Origin: Orobanche coerulescens
Taxonomy: Eukaryota > Streptophyta > Magnoliopsida > Lamiales > Orobanchaceae
NCBI GenBank assembly: GCA_033398695.1
Contig: CM065811.1
Coordinates: 115,925,501 to 115,989,500, forward strand
DNA length: 64,000 nt
Direction: 5' to 3'
This document shows positions 44,881 to 55,680 of the stretch, piece by piece. A model generated the notes under the pieces. It was not told the origin of the DNA. It made no database searches and worked only from the letters and a program-made list of their open reading frames with translations. The position numbers and the translations under genes are program-made. Positions within the stretch are counted from its first letter, which is position 1, and every line of letters starts with the position of its first letter.

Positions 44881-45607
44881 GGGGGAATGCTGTAAGACCC
44901 AAGAATACAGTATCCACCGTTAGTTATCTGTACACTCAGACTATCAGAACAGCACTGTAGGAACAAAGAGACATGAATTATCCTACAGCTGACGTGTGCA
45001 ATAACTAAGGGGTATATAGTATGACCCATGAATACAACAGTAATCCGAAAGTTGTTGTATGGAATTGAAACCCGTATGTACCTTTTAAGGGGGAACGCAG
45101 TATTTTCGCGGATACAGCACATACTATGGGAAATCAGTTATCATGTTATTTATTTTAAAACGATTTTTGTGTCCACGTGCCTTGTTATAATTAAAAAGTC
45201 TTTTGCATTAAATGCTTTACAAGACATATGGACATTAGTATCTCAAAAGCCGCGATGTTTCAAATTATTTTATTAATTTCACACCGCCATTTCGGGCAAT
45301 AAGGGAAATTTGACACGTCAAATGTGGGACCCGTTCTCATTTTAAAATTAGATGGATAAATCATACCGATTACACTCAGTCCATCGTGGTCGTCCATTTT
45401 AAACAACGGTTCCCATCCCTTAAATCTGACTGTTAATTATCTGAAAACCCTTCACCGCCGCCCACTATAAGAAGGACTGTTAATGCCTCTTCAGACTCTT
45501 TACGCTTTCTGCATATTGAACGAGTCCTTGAGCATACAGCCTACAAGTCTTATTGCTTTTACTGCATTTCTCTTTGAATCTTCTTCACTTTTCTTCAAGA
45601 ATCATCA
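44881..45607 (+). other. Copy 4 spacer with PPT-like repeats and TATA box
   Basis: The same plan as in copies 2 and 3. AGGGGGAA tracts lie near 44880 and 45088; the middle one is degraded (AAGGGGTATA near 45007). CACTATAAGAAGG lies near 45464-45476, about 135 bp before the ATG. The spacer is visibly more diverged than between copies 2 and 3, so conservation of the box is informative. Confidence 0.7.
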
Positions 45608-48600
45608 ATGGCATCTTCTCAGACTTCCTCTCTCTCTCTCTCTCTCAAGAAGACCTCTAACATCATCGACGGACGGATCTTTGCTAGATTTGTAGTGGTT
45701 GAACGTGTTCGTACTGAAGGTGATGACATCGAATCGATGGAGTATGTCATTACGAGGATTCATCAATAAGGCCTTTATCGACTTGGGAGTCACACTGCTG
45801 AGCGTTTCGATACTCAAATGGTTGAGGAATTTTACCTCAATGTTGGTGTCCATTTCTTTTCACTTGCACAGGGAGGAAACATTGCTGACATCACTGCTGT
45901 CATTCGCGGAGTGGAGATCTGTGTTGACCAAGAGCTGCTTCAGAATATTTACAGGCTACCTGTTGATGGCCTTTCCATGGAAGAACTTTACACCTTTGGG
46001 TCCCAAGAACTCCTGACCAGTTACTATGGCTTATTCACCGGTTCAGCATCAGTTGAAACGGTTCACACTTCTTGCCCCAAGAAACTCTTTTGTCTACCTT
46101 TTGTTTATTTACACGATTTTTGTTGTCGTGTAATTGAGAATAGAACAGGTGCGTTCGAGATGTGCACTAATTTGAGATATAGGATGATGTCGCCATCATG
46201 ACCTGTGAAAAGGTCAATTGGTGTCAAATAATTCTCAAGAGGCTGCAGGAAGAAGTATCCAAGCCTGCCTCGCAAAAGAAGTTCTTTGGTTTGCTTCTGA
46301 ATTACATTCTGACGAAATGCGGTGTTCCGCAAGCCGAAGAAGCAAAGAAGATCAATTTTCGGACATACATGGGAAGCATCAGACCCTCCGTTTTCAACAA
46401 AAGGACCCTGATTGCGAACAGACCTTTTATCCGAAATTTGCCCCTTTCTACCGATCCTAGGGACGTGTCTTCGAAGTCCCACATCGAGGAGACCTCAAAG
46501 AAAAGGAAGAGATATCACAGCAAAACTCCCATTGCTGGTGAGAAATCGAAAAGGAAACTAAGGAGGCTCACAAAATTCAATGCTACAGAAATCTCCGAGG
46601 ATGCTCCTTCAACGGCCCAACCCACTGTATCTAGCCCCCAGGGCGCAACCCCTGCGGAAGAGATGACTGCTACTGTTGCGACAGTAGATCCCGAGCCTTT
46701 GGCAGCTACGATGGATATTCAGACATCTGCAACTTGAAAGACTCTGGCGAGTCGGCTGACCCTTTGTAGCCAATAGACAAATCTCCTATTCGGGATTCCA
46801 CACCCATACAGGATCCATCTACCATCAGGGTACCAACCCCTGTTCCGGATCCAGCTCCAACACATGAACCCACACCTGTCGAGGAACCCGTGCATACAGC
46901 AGACGCAAGCATTGTACGCAACCCCTCCCCAGACACCATAATCAACAAGACTTTGCTTTCTGTGCAAATAGAACAGGCATATGAATGCTTTGTCCAGTGG
47001 AAATCCTACAGGCTCGCTCCGTACAACACTTTGTACAACTGGAGCGATTGGTGCGAAGAATAACGGTTTGTCTTGGAAGTGACGGACTCTCAAGATGTTG
47101 AGGCCCTGATCCAATGGGACAACCCGTGCTACAAAGAATTGATCACCAGCCACCTGATGGACAAGGCAGATGCCCGCAAAAAAGGAAAATCAAAATCTAT
47201 TGGCTCAGATCCCCACAGTCCCAAATCTGATCATGACTCGGACGACGACGACGACGCCATACACGTAGGTCTGAGAATGAGTCGTGAGGAAACCCAACAG
47301 GATCAAGGGACCACAAGCCAAAATAATGTTCCCAACAGCGAGGATTCAGTCCCTCCTGTAGCGGAGGAACAACCAACTGCTAAACAGGCACTCGCGCCTG
47401 TCGCCACCGACGACCAGACTAGCGCCATCCCGCACGAAGAATCAGTCCCTCTGCAAGAGCATGTGGATGCTGAGAGACAGCAGGAGGAATCAGTCCCTCC
47501 TGTACCTATGTAAGAACCTATTTCAGAACAGGAGAATACAGCAACCCTTGTTGCCGAGCCAGCATCTGATGCTCCCGCACCCTCAACTGTTTTGGAATCC
47601 GACGACAGTATAATACCTAAGGATGTCCAACTCGATTCATGTCCCAATGTGAACTTGAGATAGTTGAATGGAGTTGAAGATTTTGCCAAGCCAGACTCTC
47701 CGCGAACCGTCAAGAAGAAAGAGCAACTGCATGCTCTTGGCTGCCAAACTGTTTTCTTATAGGATGCCGTGAATTCCCTGCATGCTGTTGAAAATGAGAT
47801 TGATTGGTTATATCAGTCTGCCGTTGAAGAAATGACCAGTATGAGGCATGAAGTTTCTAAAGTGGAAGAAGCCTTCCGCATCCTGCCTACCGTCTTCAAA
47901 CAGGCACTCAACCAATTGCAACAACGTTAGGAGCAGATCCTGATGGAAGAACAATCCAAACTTCGTGTTTCTGAGGCCAAGACAGCATCCGCTCTTATTA
48001 AATTAGGTTCCCATCTTCGAGCCCACGAAAAAAAGATTCAAGATATGTCGCAGGTGCTCAACTCCCTAGTGAATAAAATGACAAGTTCTGAGACCAAACA
48101 GGATGCTGCTATGCAAATCCTGGAGCGCTTGGATGAAAATGTCTCATATCTTGATGACGCCAAAAAGGGGGAAGAGGCGAGGGAAGCTGCTAGGAGATTG
48201 AGGCTTGAGCAAGAGAATGAGTTGGAAGCTACATTAGGAGACAGCATCACTGCTGAAATTAATCATTTAGCATCTCCGACTCACAACGTCAGGATACAGG
48301 GAGATCGCCTAGAATTCCAGGACCATAAGTTTTCTTGGAAGAACCTCGTTCAAAAGCCGCAAGCTACAAACCTCCCAGCCAACCGACAACCAACTGCCGA
48401 CAAGATCAAGAATTGGAGGAAAAATGAACTGTTAAGATACTTCGTAGTTCTTATCAGGGATTCCGCCATATTTAATAGTTGTAAGACTGTGCAGGAAGCC
48501 GCCGCAGAATTCAAGAAGAGGTTGGACGAAGGAACGCTCCCGCTCCAGCAGAAGTTGAAGTCCAAGCACAAGCAAGGTGACTTGGTTACCCATCCAGAAG

Positions 48601-48716
48601 ATTGGATCCTAGTTTTCGATAAGTCCTATGAAGGTCAACCTATCAATCAAAATCGAAACAGGGACGCTCATCAAAACTGGTGGAAGGGTACCAAGAATGA
48701 CCCTAAAAGGCCTTGA
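45608..48716 (+). pseudogene. Sirevirus copy 4 env-like gene
   Basis: ATG 45608 (MASSQTSS) runs into a CT repeat that encodes alternating Ser-Leu. A TAA near 45767 breaks the first part. The next segment (45818-46201) reads VEEFYLNVGVHFFSLAQGGN..AVIRGVEICVDQELLQNIYRLP..GLFTGSASVETVHTSC in frame, and 46198-46737 continues from TCEKVNWCQ. Later pieces are 47073-47513 (acidic DSDDDDDA) and 47943-48716 (heptads, then an extra segment of about 27 residues, SWKNLVQKPQATNLPANRQPT, absent from copies 1-3). The final stop TGA 48714-48716 falls a few codons before the stop used by the other copies. This is a different subfamily from copies 1-3. Confidence 0.8.
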
Positions 48717-49238
48717 AGGCATTCTGATTATAGGAGATAGATTTTCTCCTGTATTCTCATCTTGTATTCTTATTTGTTTTGAGATAGCAAAAACATTATA
48801 ATCATTTGTTCAATATCAATAAAATAATTTTCTCTTGAAAGATTACAACTCGTAATCTACTGTGTTTTTGTATGATTACGAAACTCAATCAAATTGCTGA
48901 ATTTAATACAAGTATGAAAACTTGTTAAAATATTAAGCTATACGAACTTGTATGCGAACAGTTCATAGACTATGTATCTAGATAACACTGTAAGATTGTG
49001 CATGCGCGCCAATCATAAGCTTAAAGATGTAATACTCTTCTCTTTTAAAGTTGAACTTGCCTGCGAGCAGTGCTTAGTGTTAGGCTAATTGCTGAAGGCC
49101 AGAACATTCGAAAGAAGACCAAAAAGTCTTCCCTCCTGGAAGATGTTAGATGTCAAGGTTTTGGCATCATCAAGGATTATTTGGAAAACATCAAAAGGAT
49201 TTAAGGAAGACTTGGCAAATTATCAAAATGGGGGAAAT
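48717..49238 (+). other. Copy 4 trailer, poly(A) signal and polypurine tract
   Basis: AATAAA lies near 48818. The purine tract ATGGGGGAAAT ends at 49238 beside the LTR start. No open frame. Confidence 0.75.
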
Positions 49239-50455
49239 TGTTGGGATAACAATCCCTGTATCGAGGCTTTGATAAAGTGTTTTGACAATGTGCCAATCCA
49301 GCATACAGCAAGTTGTTGTATCGAAAGTCTAATCGAAGTTGCTGATCCTGTATCGAAGACTTATCATCATCATACAACAACAAGAGTCTAAAAGCACCAA
49401 GTATGGAAGCTGTCCGTTCATACAGCAAATATTCCATAAAGCGACCTCTCCTTTATAGCCTACAGCATAAAATGGATACAACATTCAAGCTGTAAAGTAT
49501 TGAGACATTCAATACCTATCGAAACAGGACTGAAGACCGTTTGAAAAGGAATCTTTGGTATTCGCTAAAGTCAAGTCCCGTTCGATAAGAAGTATTTAAA
49601 TACTGAAAGGATAAAGTATTTAAATACTAAAGCCGATAGAGATCTTCAAACAATGCAAAATCCGGATCTTGGTTTATACAAGTCAACCATCCAGTTGTCA
49701 CGGACTTTTGCTCAATGGATCAATCTCAATGGATCTATTCAAAGGCTATATATATCCCCAAGAGTTTGAAGATCACATATACACGACGAACTTACATCTG
49801 AAAAACTATCACTAAGATAATAAGCGCTTACACGAATATTCTGAGCAAACATATTTCCTCAAGTATACTGCATATTCTGAGAGTATAAATATCCAAGTGC
49901 TCAACCTTGAACAACACATCATCAACTCAAGCTCAAGAAAGTCAAGTTGTTGTTCAAACCATCGTTCTATCATTGAACAAACCCATCAGCCCTGTGTGGA
50001 CTGAGAAAGCATTGCTTTTCCCGAACTGTGTGTGACAGACTTGCATTGAAGAGACAAAGCTTTGGAATTGTGTGTGAAGAATTTAGTCAAGTGAAAGCCT
50101 AAACCAATCTGTGTGAACGGTTGAAAGCTTCAATCATTGTATCAATATGTGTGAACGATATATTGATAGGTTTGATTATAAATATGTAGTTGTGTACGTA
50201 GTATTTATAATAAACATTTTAACTCCTGTGTGGAGGACCAGTAGACGTAGAGGAGTTTACCTCGAACCACTTTAATTACTGTGTCATTTACCTTCTGCTT
50301 TTACTGTTTTAATATATGTGATTATTTTAAGTATACACTTCATACCGAGTTGTTGTATTTACAGCAACTTACTTTCATAGTACAGATATGAAAATAGTAC
50401 AGCTTGTTGCTTAAAACTCTTTCCAGGCTGTATTCTGTATACTTAGTGGCAAACA
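49239..50455 (+). repeat. Sirevirus copy 4 3' LTR, 1,217 bp
   Basis: It begins TGTTGGGATAACAATCCC and ends TTAGTGGCAAACA. It is more diverged from the other two complete LTRs than they are from each other. CTGTATCGA and ATACAG words, a TATA run near 49748 and TGTGTG motifs (near 49995-50235) are all kept. Right of it the Sirevirus array ends. The first 5 bases of the flank are GGTAT, but the left end is not available to test for a target duplication. Confidence 0.87.
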
Positions 50456-50690
50456 GGTATCTTTATAATAGATCATACAAGTAATTAAATTATATATACT
50501 ACTATTATATTTTTTTATTGCAATTTGAGAAGTGCTTAATTTTAAGCTATAAGTCACAATCTCTTATGTATTTCCAAAAGTTTTTTAAATTTTAAATATT
50601 ACTAAAATTACCCTTTCCACAATTATTTAGTATAATTCTACATATGAAGTTGTACTAAAGGATAGTGCATATATCGGTTATTCAAGTATA
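50456..50690. other. AT-rich stretch, nothing recognised
   Basis: This is the region between the end of the Sirevirus array and the first readable Helitron codons. It is AT-rich and without a supported feature. It may be decayed Helitron DNA. Confidence 0.4.
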
Positions 50691-51540
50691 AGCTCTTCTT
50701 CACTTTGGCATCATTGCAAACTCATAAGACTGACCAAGAATATGAGATTAATTGTTGGACAAATAATGTCATCTCACCATCTACAAGAAATTAAGGACTT
50801 CTCCGAATGAGTCCTCAAAATTGTAGATGGTGAGCTGGGCCAAGACGTCGATAGAGAAACATTGATTAATATTCTTGATATTTACTAATCCGGAATGCCA
50901 GAGATCATATTGCAGCTATTGTTGAAAGCACTATCATTCAGTTATAAGTAACTTTCCATAAAATAATTTTTTGAAGAAAGAGCAATCCTCGCGCCAAGAA
51001 ACGATGTTGTGGAGATTGTAAATGATTATGTGATGTCTATAATTTCAAAAGACAATCGGATATATCTCAGTTTTGATAGTATATGTAAAATTTCTGCGAC
51101 CTCTAAAAGTCAAAATCAAGTATATCCAATGAATTTTTGAATAGCATCAAGTGTTCTAGAATTCCAAATCACATCTTCAAATCGTAAGTTAGAGTTTCAA
51201 TTATGATCATTCAAAATATGGATCAATCGTCAGGATTATGCAATGGCACATCATTAATAATTATCCAAATCTGTAACCATATTATTGAACAAAAAAATTC
51301 GGGGAATAATTTTGAGAGTAAATTATTTATTCTACTATTGATATTAAGCCCGTTAGATATCAGATTACCATTTAAATTTCAAATACGCCAGTTCCCACTT
51401 ATTATGAGCTTTGCCATGATTGTATTTAAGAGTAAAGGTCAAACGCTCTCTCATGTCGGTATGTATCTTTCAAGACCCGTATTCGATCATGTTTAGCTTT
51501 ATGTGGCCATATCAAAAGTGAAGATCAGGAAAGACTAGAA
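50691..51540 (+). pseudogene. Helitron Rep/helicase relic (PIF1-like C-terminal part)
   Basis: The order of motifs fits the end of a plant Helitron RepHel, the protein that unwinds and nicks DNA for rolling-circle transposition. SSLWHHCKLIRLTKNMRL lies near 50693-50746, VLKIVDGELGQ near 50812, FFEERAILAPRNDVVEIVNDYVMSII near 50970-51045, then NMDQSSGLCNGTSLIII (51215-51265), LSPLDIRLPFKFQIRQFPLIMSFAM (51345-51420), KSKGQTLSHVGMYLSRPVFDHV and LYVAISKVK (to about 51530). These match PIF1-type helicase motifs as I know them. Many stops and frameshifts are present. The N-terminal Rep domain is absent, and no CTRR-type 3' terminal hairpin was found. Confidence 0.85.
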
Positions 51541-52087
51541 ATATTTTGTTGTGATGAGAATTGTGTAATCATAAACAGAACAAATAGTGTAGTTTATAAA
51601 GAAGTATTATGAAAATTATAATGAATGATTTATATATTATATATTTACATAAGGGTTATTTTTTGTGTTCTCGTATAATTACACGTGTGTTATACTAGCT
51701 AAGACAAGATAACAAAATAAACATGTCATCAATAGAATACAGATTCTTAATATTTCTAATGTAAAATACTAACTATTAGAAACCATAAAGGCAATTAAGA
51801 AATAAATCTCAATACATGCGCATGGTGAGATTTGAACCCACAATCTTCCCCTCTATGAAGTAGCACATTGCTACTGAATTATATGGATTACATGTGTAAA
51901 ATGTTTCGAGTATTTTATTTATTATATTGTGCAAAATAATTTCTTTATTTGTTTATTATAAATCTTTATGCTAAATGTATTAAAAATAATATATTTACTA
52001 AAATTATGTATTTTATTTCAAAGAAGAATTATATTTTATAGTAATAAATTTTTGGAAAATAAATTATTCATGAAATTAAAAAAAAAG
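51541..52087. other. AT-rich stretch without genes
   Basis: Very AT-rich DNA between the Helitron relic and the CACTA end. It holds the tRNA-like segment at 51824-51873 and no supported open frame. Confidence 0.5.
51824..51873 (-). other. tRNA-like pol III box pair (possible SINE or tRNA relic)
   Basis: On the minus strand TAGCAATGTGCT (A-box-like, 51862-51873) is followed about 22 bases later by TGGGTTCAAATCTCACC (B-box/T-arm-like, 51824-51840). The order and spacing suit an internal pol III promoter. Acceptor stems do not pair convincingly, so this is not called a tRNA gene. It could be the head of an old SINE. Confidence 0.35.
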
Positions 52088-52627
52088 AATATTCAGACTT
52101 TGTCCAACAATTATATCTATGTTGTTGGCTAAAATATGAAGTAGTCATCGGCTAAAGTGTTGGCACTTTAGCCGACAGTGTATTCTCGTCGGCTAAGATG
52201 TCAATACTTTAGCCAACGACATGTTTTTGTCAGCTAAAGTTATGGACTCTTGCCGACGGCTCAGTCGAGGTTTAAAATTAATAAAAATAAAGAATCAGAA
52301 TATTAACACTTCAGTCGACTACTAGATCTATGTCGTCAGCTAAAATATGAAGTAGTCATCCGCTAAAGTGTTGACACTTTAGCCGACGGTGTAATGTTGT
52401 CGGCTAAGGTGTCAATACTTTAGCCAACGACTTGTTGTTTTCGAATGGACTTTAGCCAACGACTCGGTCGAGGTTTAGTCAATGATAGAACTTGAACTCG
52501 TCAGCTAAACTATTTCAGACGATGACCTATTTACTCGCGGGCTAAATCATGACTTTAGCCGAAGGCCGACGATCGTCGTCGGCCGTTATCCGGCCGATCG
52601 TCGGTTAAAGTGCGAATTTTGGTAGTG
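52088..52627. mobile_element. CACTA transposon end with subterminal repeats
   Basis: The end TTTTGGTAGTG (52617-52627) is the reverse complement of CACTACCAAAA, the TIR style of En/Spm (CACTA) elements. Inside, words of the type GTCGGCTAAAGT/ACTTTAGCCGACG recur in both orientations at least 12 times, as subterminal transposase-binding arrays do. A block of about 130 bp is present twice (about 52088-52220 and 52290-52430). The innermost part forms GCCGACGATCGTCGTCGGC inverted repeats near 52566-52610. The opposite end and any transposase gene are not in the window. Confidence 0.7.
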
Positions 52628-52657
52628 TATATATAACAACAACAACAATAATATATA

Positions 52658-52940
52658 CTCCCTCCATCCACCATATAACTTCGTAAATTGCCTTTTCGGT
52701 AATTCCACAAAATAACTTCCCTTTCTGCTTTGGACTACACCCCACCATTAATAATACCCTATTTATCCTTATTTTTCATCCTATTTGCCCAAAAAACATA
52801 GCGAGGCCAATACAAATAATACTAATTAAAATAACACAACACTATTTTCAATATATTTTCTCCACTCCCAATACACTCAACAATCTCGTCTTAAAACCCT
52901 CGCCACTCCTCCTAGAAAGTTTTATGGTGGTCGGAGGGAG
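52658..52940. mobile_element. Stowaway MITE, 283 bp
   Basis: The ends CTCCCTCCATCCACCATA and TATGGTGGTCGGAGGGAG are inverted repeats (16 of 18 matching), starting with the classic Stowaway CTCCCTCC. It is flanked by TA on both sides (52656-52657, 52941-52942), the target duplication of Tc1/mariner-type elements. No coding capacity. Confidence 0.92.
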
Positions 52941-52942
52941 TA

Positions 52943-53967
52943 TTTATATATACATATATACAACAACAATAATAATACTAATATAAAATAATTATATATA
53001 ATATTATTGATAATATTAATATCGAGATAAAAGGCTTAAATACCTTTTTCGTCCCTACAAATACACTCGTTTTTCATATTAGTCCCTGTAAAATATTTTT
53101 TATTAAGTAGGTCCCTGCAAAATATTTTTGTTTGAAATTTGTCCTTCTGTTAAGTTTCTGTTAGCCATTTGATGATATGGGTAACAGAGTAACATGTTGG
53201 TTGTGACACGTCATTAAAAACTAAGTCTAATATCTAATTTGTAATATACATGTAGGATTATTAGTGGAGGAAATTAGAGGGGTTCATCCACGGATCCTTC
53301 ATTTCACATTCATTCAAAATGTCTTCTCATTTCACACCAAGAGAAGAGCCAAGAACCATGAATACCCAAACCTAGGGTTTACGCAGAAGACGAAGATGAA
53401 GGAAGGAATGATTGTGCAATTGTGAAGGAGATTTGTGCGATGATGAACGACTCTCTGTGCGACCGTGAACGAGTGACTGTGCGATGGTGAACTAGTGATT
53501 GTGTAACGGTGAAGGTGAAGAGCGATTGTGCGTGAAGCGCGATTGTGTGATGCTGAAGCGTGATTCTACAATGGTGAATGGTGAACAGTAAGCCTAAACC
53601 CTTTCCTTATTTGTTCTGCGATGGTGAGGGATTATTGCATTGAATAGGGTTTCCGATTCTTCAGAAATTATCTGTTTTCTGTGTTTATTTGTTGTTGTAG
53701 CTGGTCTGGTTTGTGTTATTATATGTTAGGCTTGTGATTCTTGTAACCTTCCTTTGTTTTATAGTTATTAGGGTCACTTTCTTATTCATTGTGCATAAGA
53801 AGTGGACCCTGTCTATTGGTCAGTAGGTAATGGGTCAAAGAAGAGGATAGTTTGTCACATGGGGGGACCATTTAGAAATAAATATTGTATTTTTTGGGGT
53901 TATTTCCAATTAATATTGCAATGTTAGGACCACAAAATCTTTAGCTTATTTTCCTCATTTTACATGG
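52943..53967. other. Probable MULE 5' region, non-coding
   Basis: AT-rich DNA with no open frame I support. Near 53027-53150 there are three variants of GTCCCTRYAAAATAT, which resemble the repeated GTCCCT words at the ends of some plant Mutator-like elements. A stretch near 53440-53600 has loose repeats of GATTGTGCGATGGTGAA. The last part leads into the MULE transposase fragment. Confidence 0.35.
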
Positions 53968-54242
53968 ATGAGTTTCAAAGTTTTGATACATCATGGCCGT
54001 CAATATAGTGGAATATTACGGGTATAATGGAGGGTTTATAGCTGAATACATGGTAAATGATGTTGATAAATGGAGTTATTTTGAGGCTGTAGGGATAGTC
54101 AAGGAACTAGGGTTTAAAATGGAATTTATACGGTGGTGGAATTCTGATGGGATGCATTTGTGGGAGGTTATAAGGCACTTACGGTAGATAATGATGCCAT
54201 TAAAGCTGCAGAATTTTCATTGAAGTATAACTGTGATATAAA
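53968..54242 (+). pseudogene. MULE transposase N-terminus (PB1-like domain) relic
   Basis: The first frame reads FKVLIHHG near 53970. After a shift, the frame from 53993 reads NIVEYYGYNGG..YMVNDVDKWSYFEAVGIVKELGFKMEFIRWW. Then, in another frame, LTVDNDAIKAAEFSLKYNCDINV runs up to 54242. The pattern HHGG..VDkWSYFE..DIVKELGY..WW..L..D.DA is that of the PB1-like domain at the start of plant MuDR-type transposases. The Sirevirus family 2 LTR cuts it at 54243. The rest of the transposase is absent from the window. Confidence 0.65.
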
Positions 54243-55680
54243 TGTAGGTCACAAGTCGTCATGAATAAGTCTAGAGGGGGGTGAATACACTTATTAAAAC
54301 TTTTTCCTGAATCTCAGGTGAGTTTCTCAGTTGTGATTAAGTACATATGACTTATGTCATCTGCAGACAGATAATGCAGAAGACACAGCTGATGACGGTG
54401 CAAGTAACTAACGTTAACTGCAGATAACTTTCTAATGGAACAGTAAATATGAATACAGCAGTTAAGTATGATGTTTAAAGCAGTAAAGCACACAAGCACT
54501 TATAGTGGTTTCAGAAGTGGGGTAATCCTCTACTAGTCCACTTCTCTTTAAACCAGTTGGTGATAAATTTACTATAACTATCAACCAGTGATAAATGTTA
54601 CAATGAATTCTTCCTTGTTACAACAACTTCCAATCAGTGGAAACCCATGGCCGTTGCAACTCCTTTGACTGCCTAGCACCTCTTGATTGAAAACCCTGTG
54701 GATGCCTCAACAACTCTAGAGCTGTCTATCACCTTCCAATCAAGAACCCGTGGATGCCTTATCATCGTGAAACTTCTGAAAACCTCGTTCACAGAAAGAC
54801 CCCGTACTCAACTTTTTGAGACAAGAGTGTTGTCTTCTCCAACTAAGGGCTTTTCAGAATATGATAATGCGTTCTCTTTATGATGCTATTTTTTTCTTTG
54901 ATAGCTGTGATTGCCTTGAATACTTTGATTGCTTGTAAGTGTTGTTTGCATCGTACTTTGCTCAATTCATATCTTAAGATATTTATAGTACGATCCTTTG
55001 AGCTTTCTTCATAGCTGTTGCATCACTGTAACAAATCCGTTTGTTGGAGAGTGGACTACTTTGTTTATCTTATCATTATGTTGCAAGGCTTGTTTCCCTT
55101 TTAAATTCTGACCGTTTGAAAGACTTTCTTGTGGTAGCACCGTTTTTCTTGATTTGAATAATCATAAAGTCTTCAGAACTCGAATCTTGAGGGATATTTT
55201 ATTCCTTACTTTCCAAGAATATTTTCGGCTTGTCTCCTTCATCTGCATATGGCTTTCCATTATTGTTTACTTTCAACTATTGCTGATGTGGACTGAGTTA
55301 CTTGGTTGTTATGTTGTCTGAGAACTTATCTGATATTTCTTGGTCAAACCTGCCTGATGTGCGGTCAACCTTCTCTGATGTAAGACTTCTCTGATGTAGC
55401 TTGGTAGAAGTTATCTGAGATAAAAAGTCCTCTGATATGAAGTTTTCTTACCTGATGAATCTTGTATGATCTAATGGTCAAACTTCAGATGTTATTTGTG
55501 TTGACTAGATCTCGTCTGATAACTCGACTACAGATGGGTTTTGGTCAAACCTCTCTGATGTTCCTGTTGACCAATACTTGTCAGATGTATCGCCTTCTTC
55601 AGCACTTGACTGCAGCTAGGTTTTGGTCAAACTTCTCTGATGTTTTGTGTTGACCAAAACTACTCTGAAAAATGAACTTG
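54243..55680 (-). repeat. Sirevirus family 2 LTR, truncated 3' LTR
   Basis: It is colinear with 60003-61441 of the complete family 2 LTR. On the minus strand it lacks the first 200 bp or so and ends GACCTACA at 54243. A TATA-like CTATAAATA (minus) lies at 54980-54988, with TCTGATGT words and eight W-box cores upstream of it (55342-55655). At about 55680 it joins integrase linker codons directly, so PPT and U3 start are deleted. Confidence 0.88.
55342..55655 (-). promoter_or_regulatory. W-box array in family 2 LTR U3
   Basis: TTGACC or TTGACT (or the complement GGTCAA) occurs at 55342, 55363, 55476, 55501, 55543, 55567, 55625 and 55650. Many are in the longer word TTGGTCAAAC. The complete LTR on the right shows the same set near 61106-61420. 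TTGACC/T is the core bound by WRKY factors. A role in stress-responsive transcription of the element is inference. Confidence 0.6.

Noticed and set aside
51824..51873. A functional tRNA gene
   Set aside because: A- and B-box-like words are present, but acceptor and anticodon stems do not pair and no terminator follows; kept only as a tRNA-like segment.
53440..53600. Loose repeats of GATTGTGCGATGGTGAA as a minisatellite
   Set aside because: Unit length and sequence vary too much; kept only as a remark in the MULE region entry.
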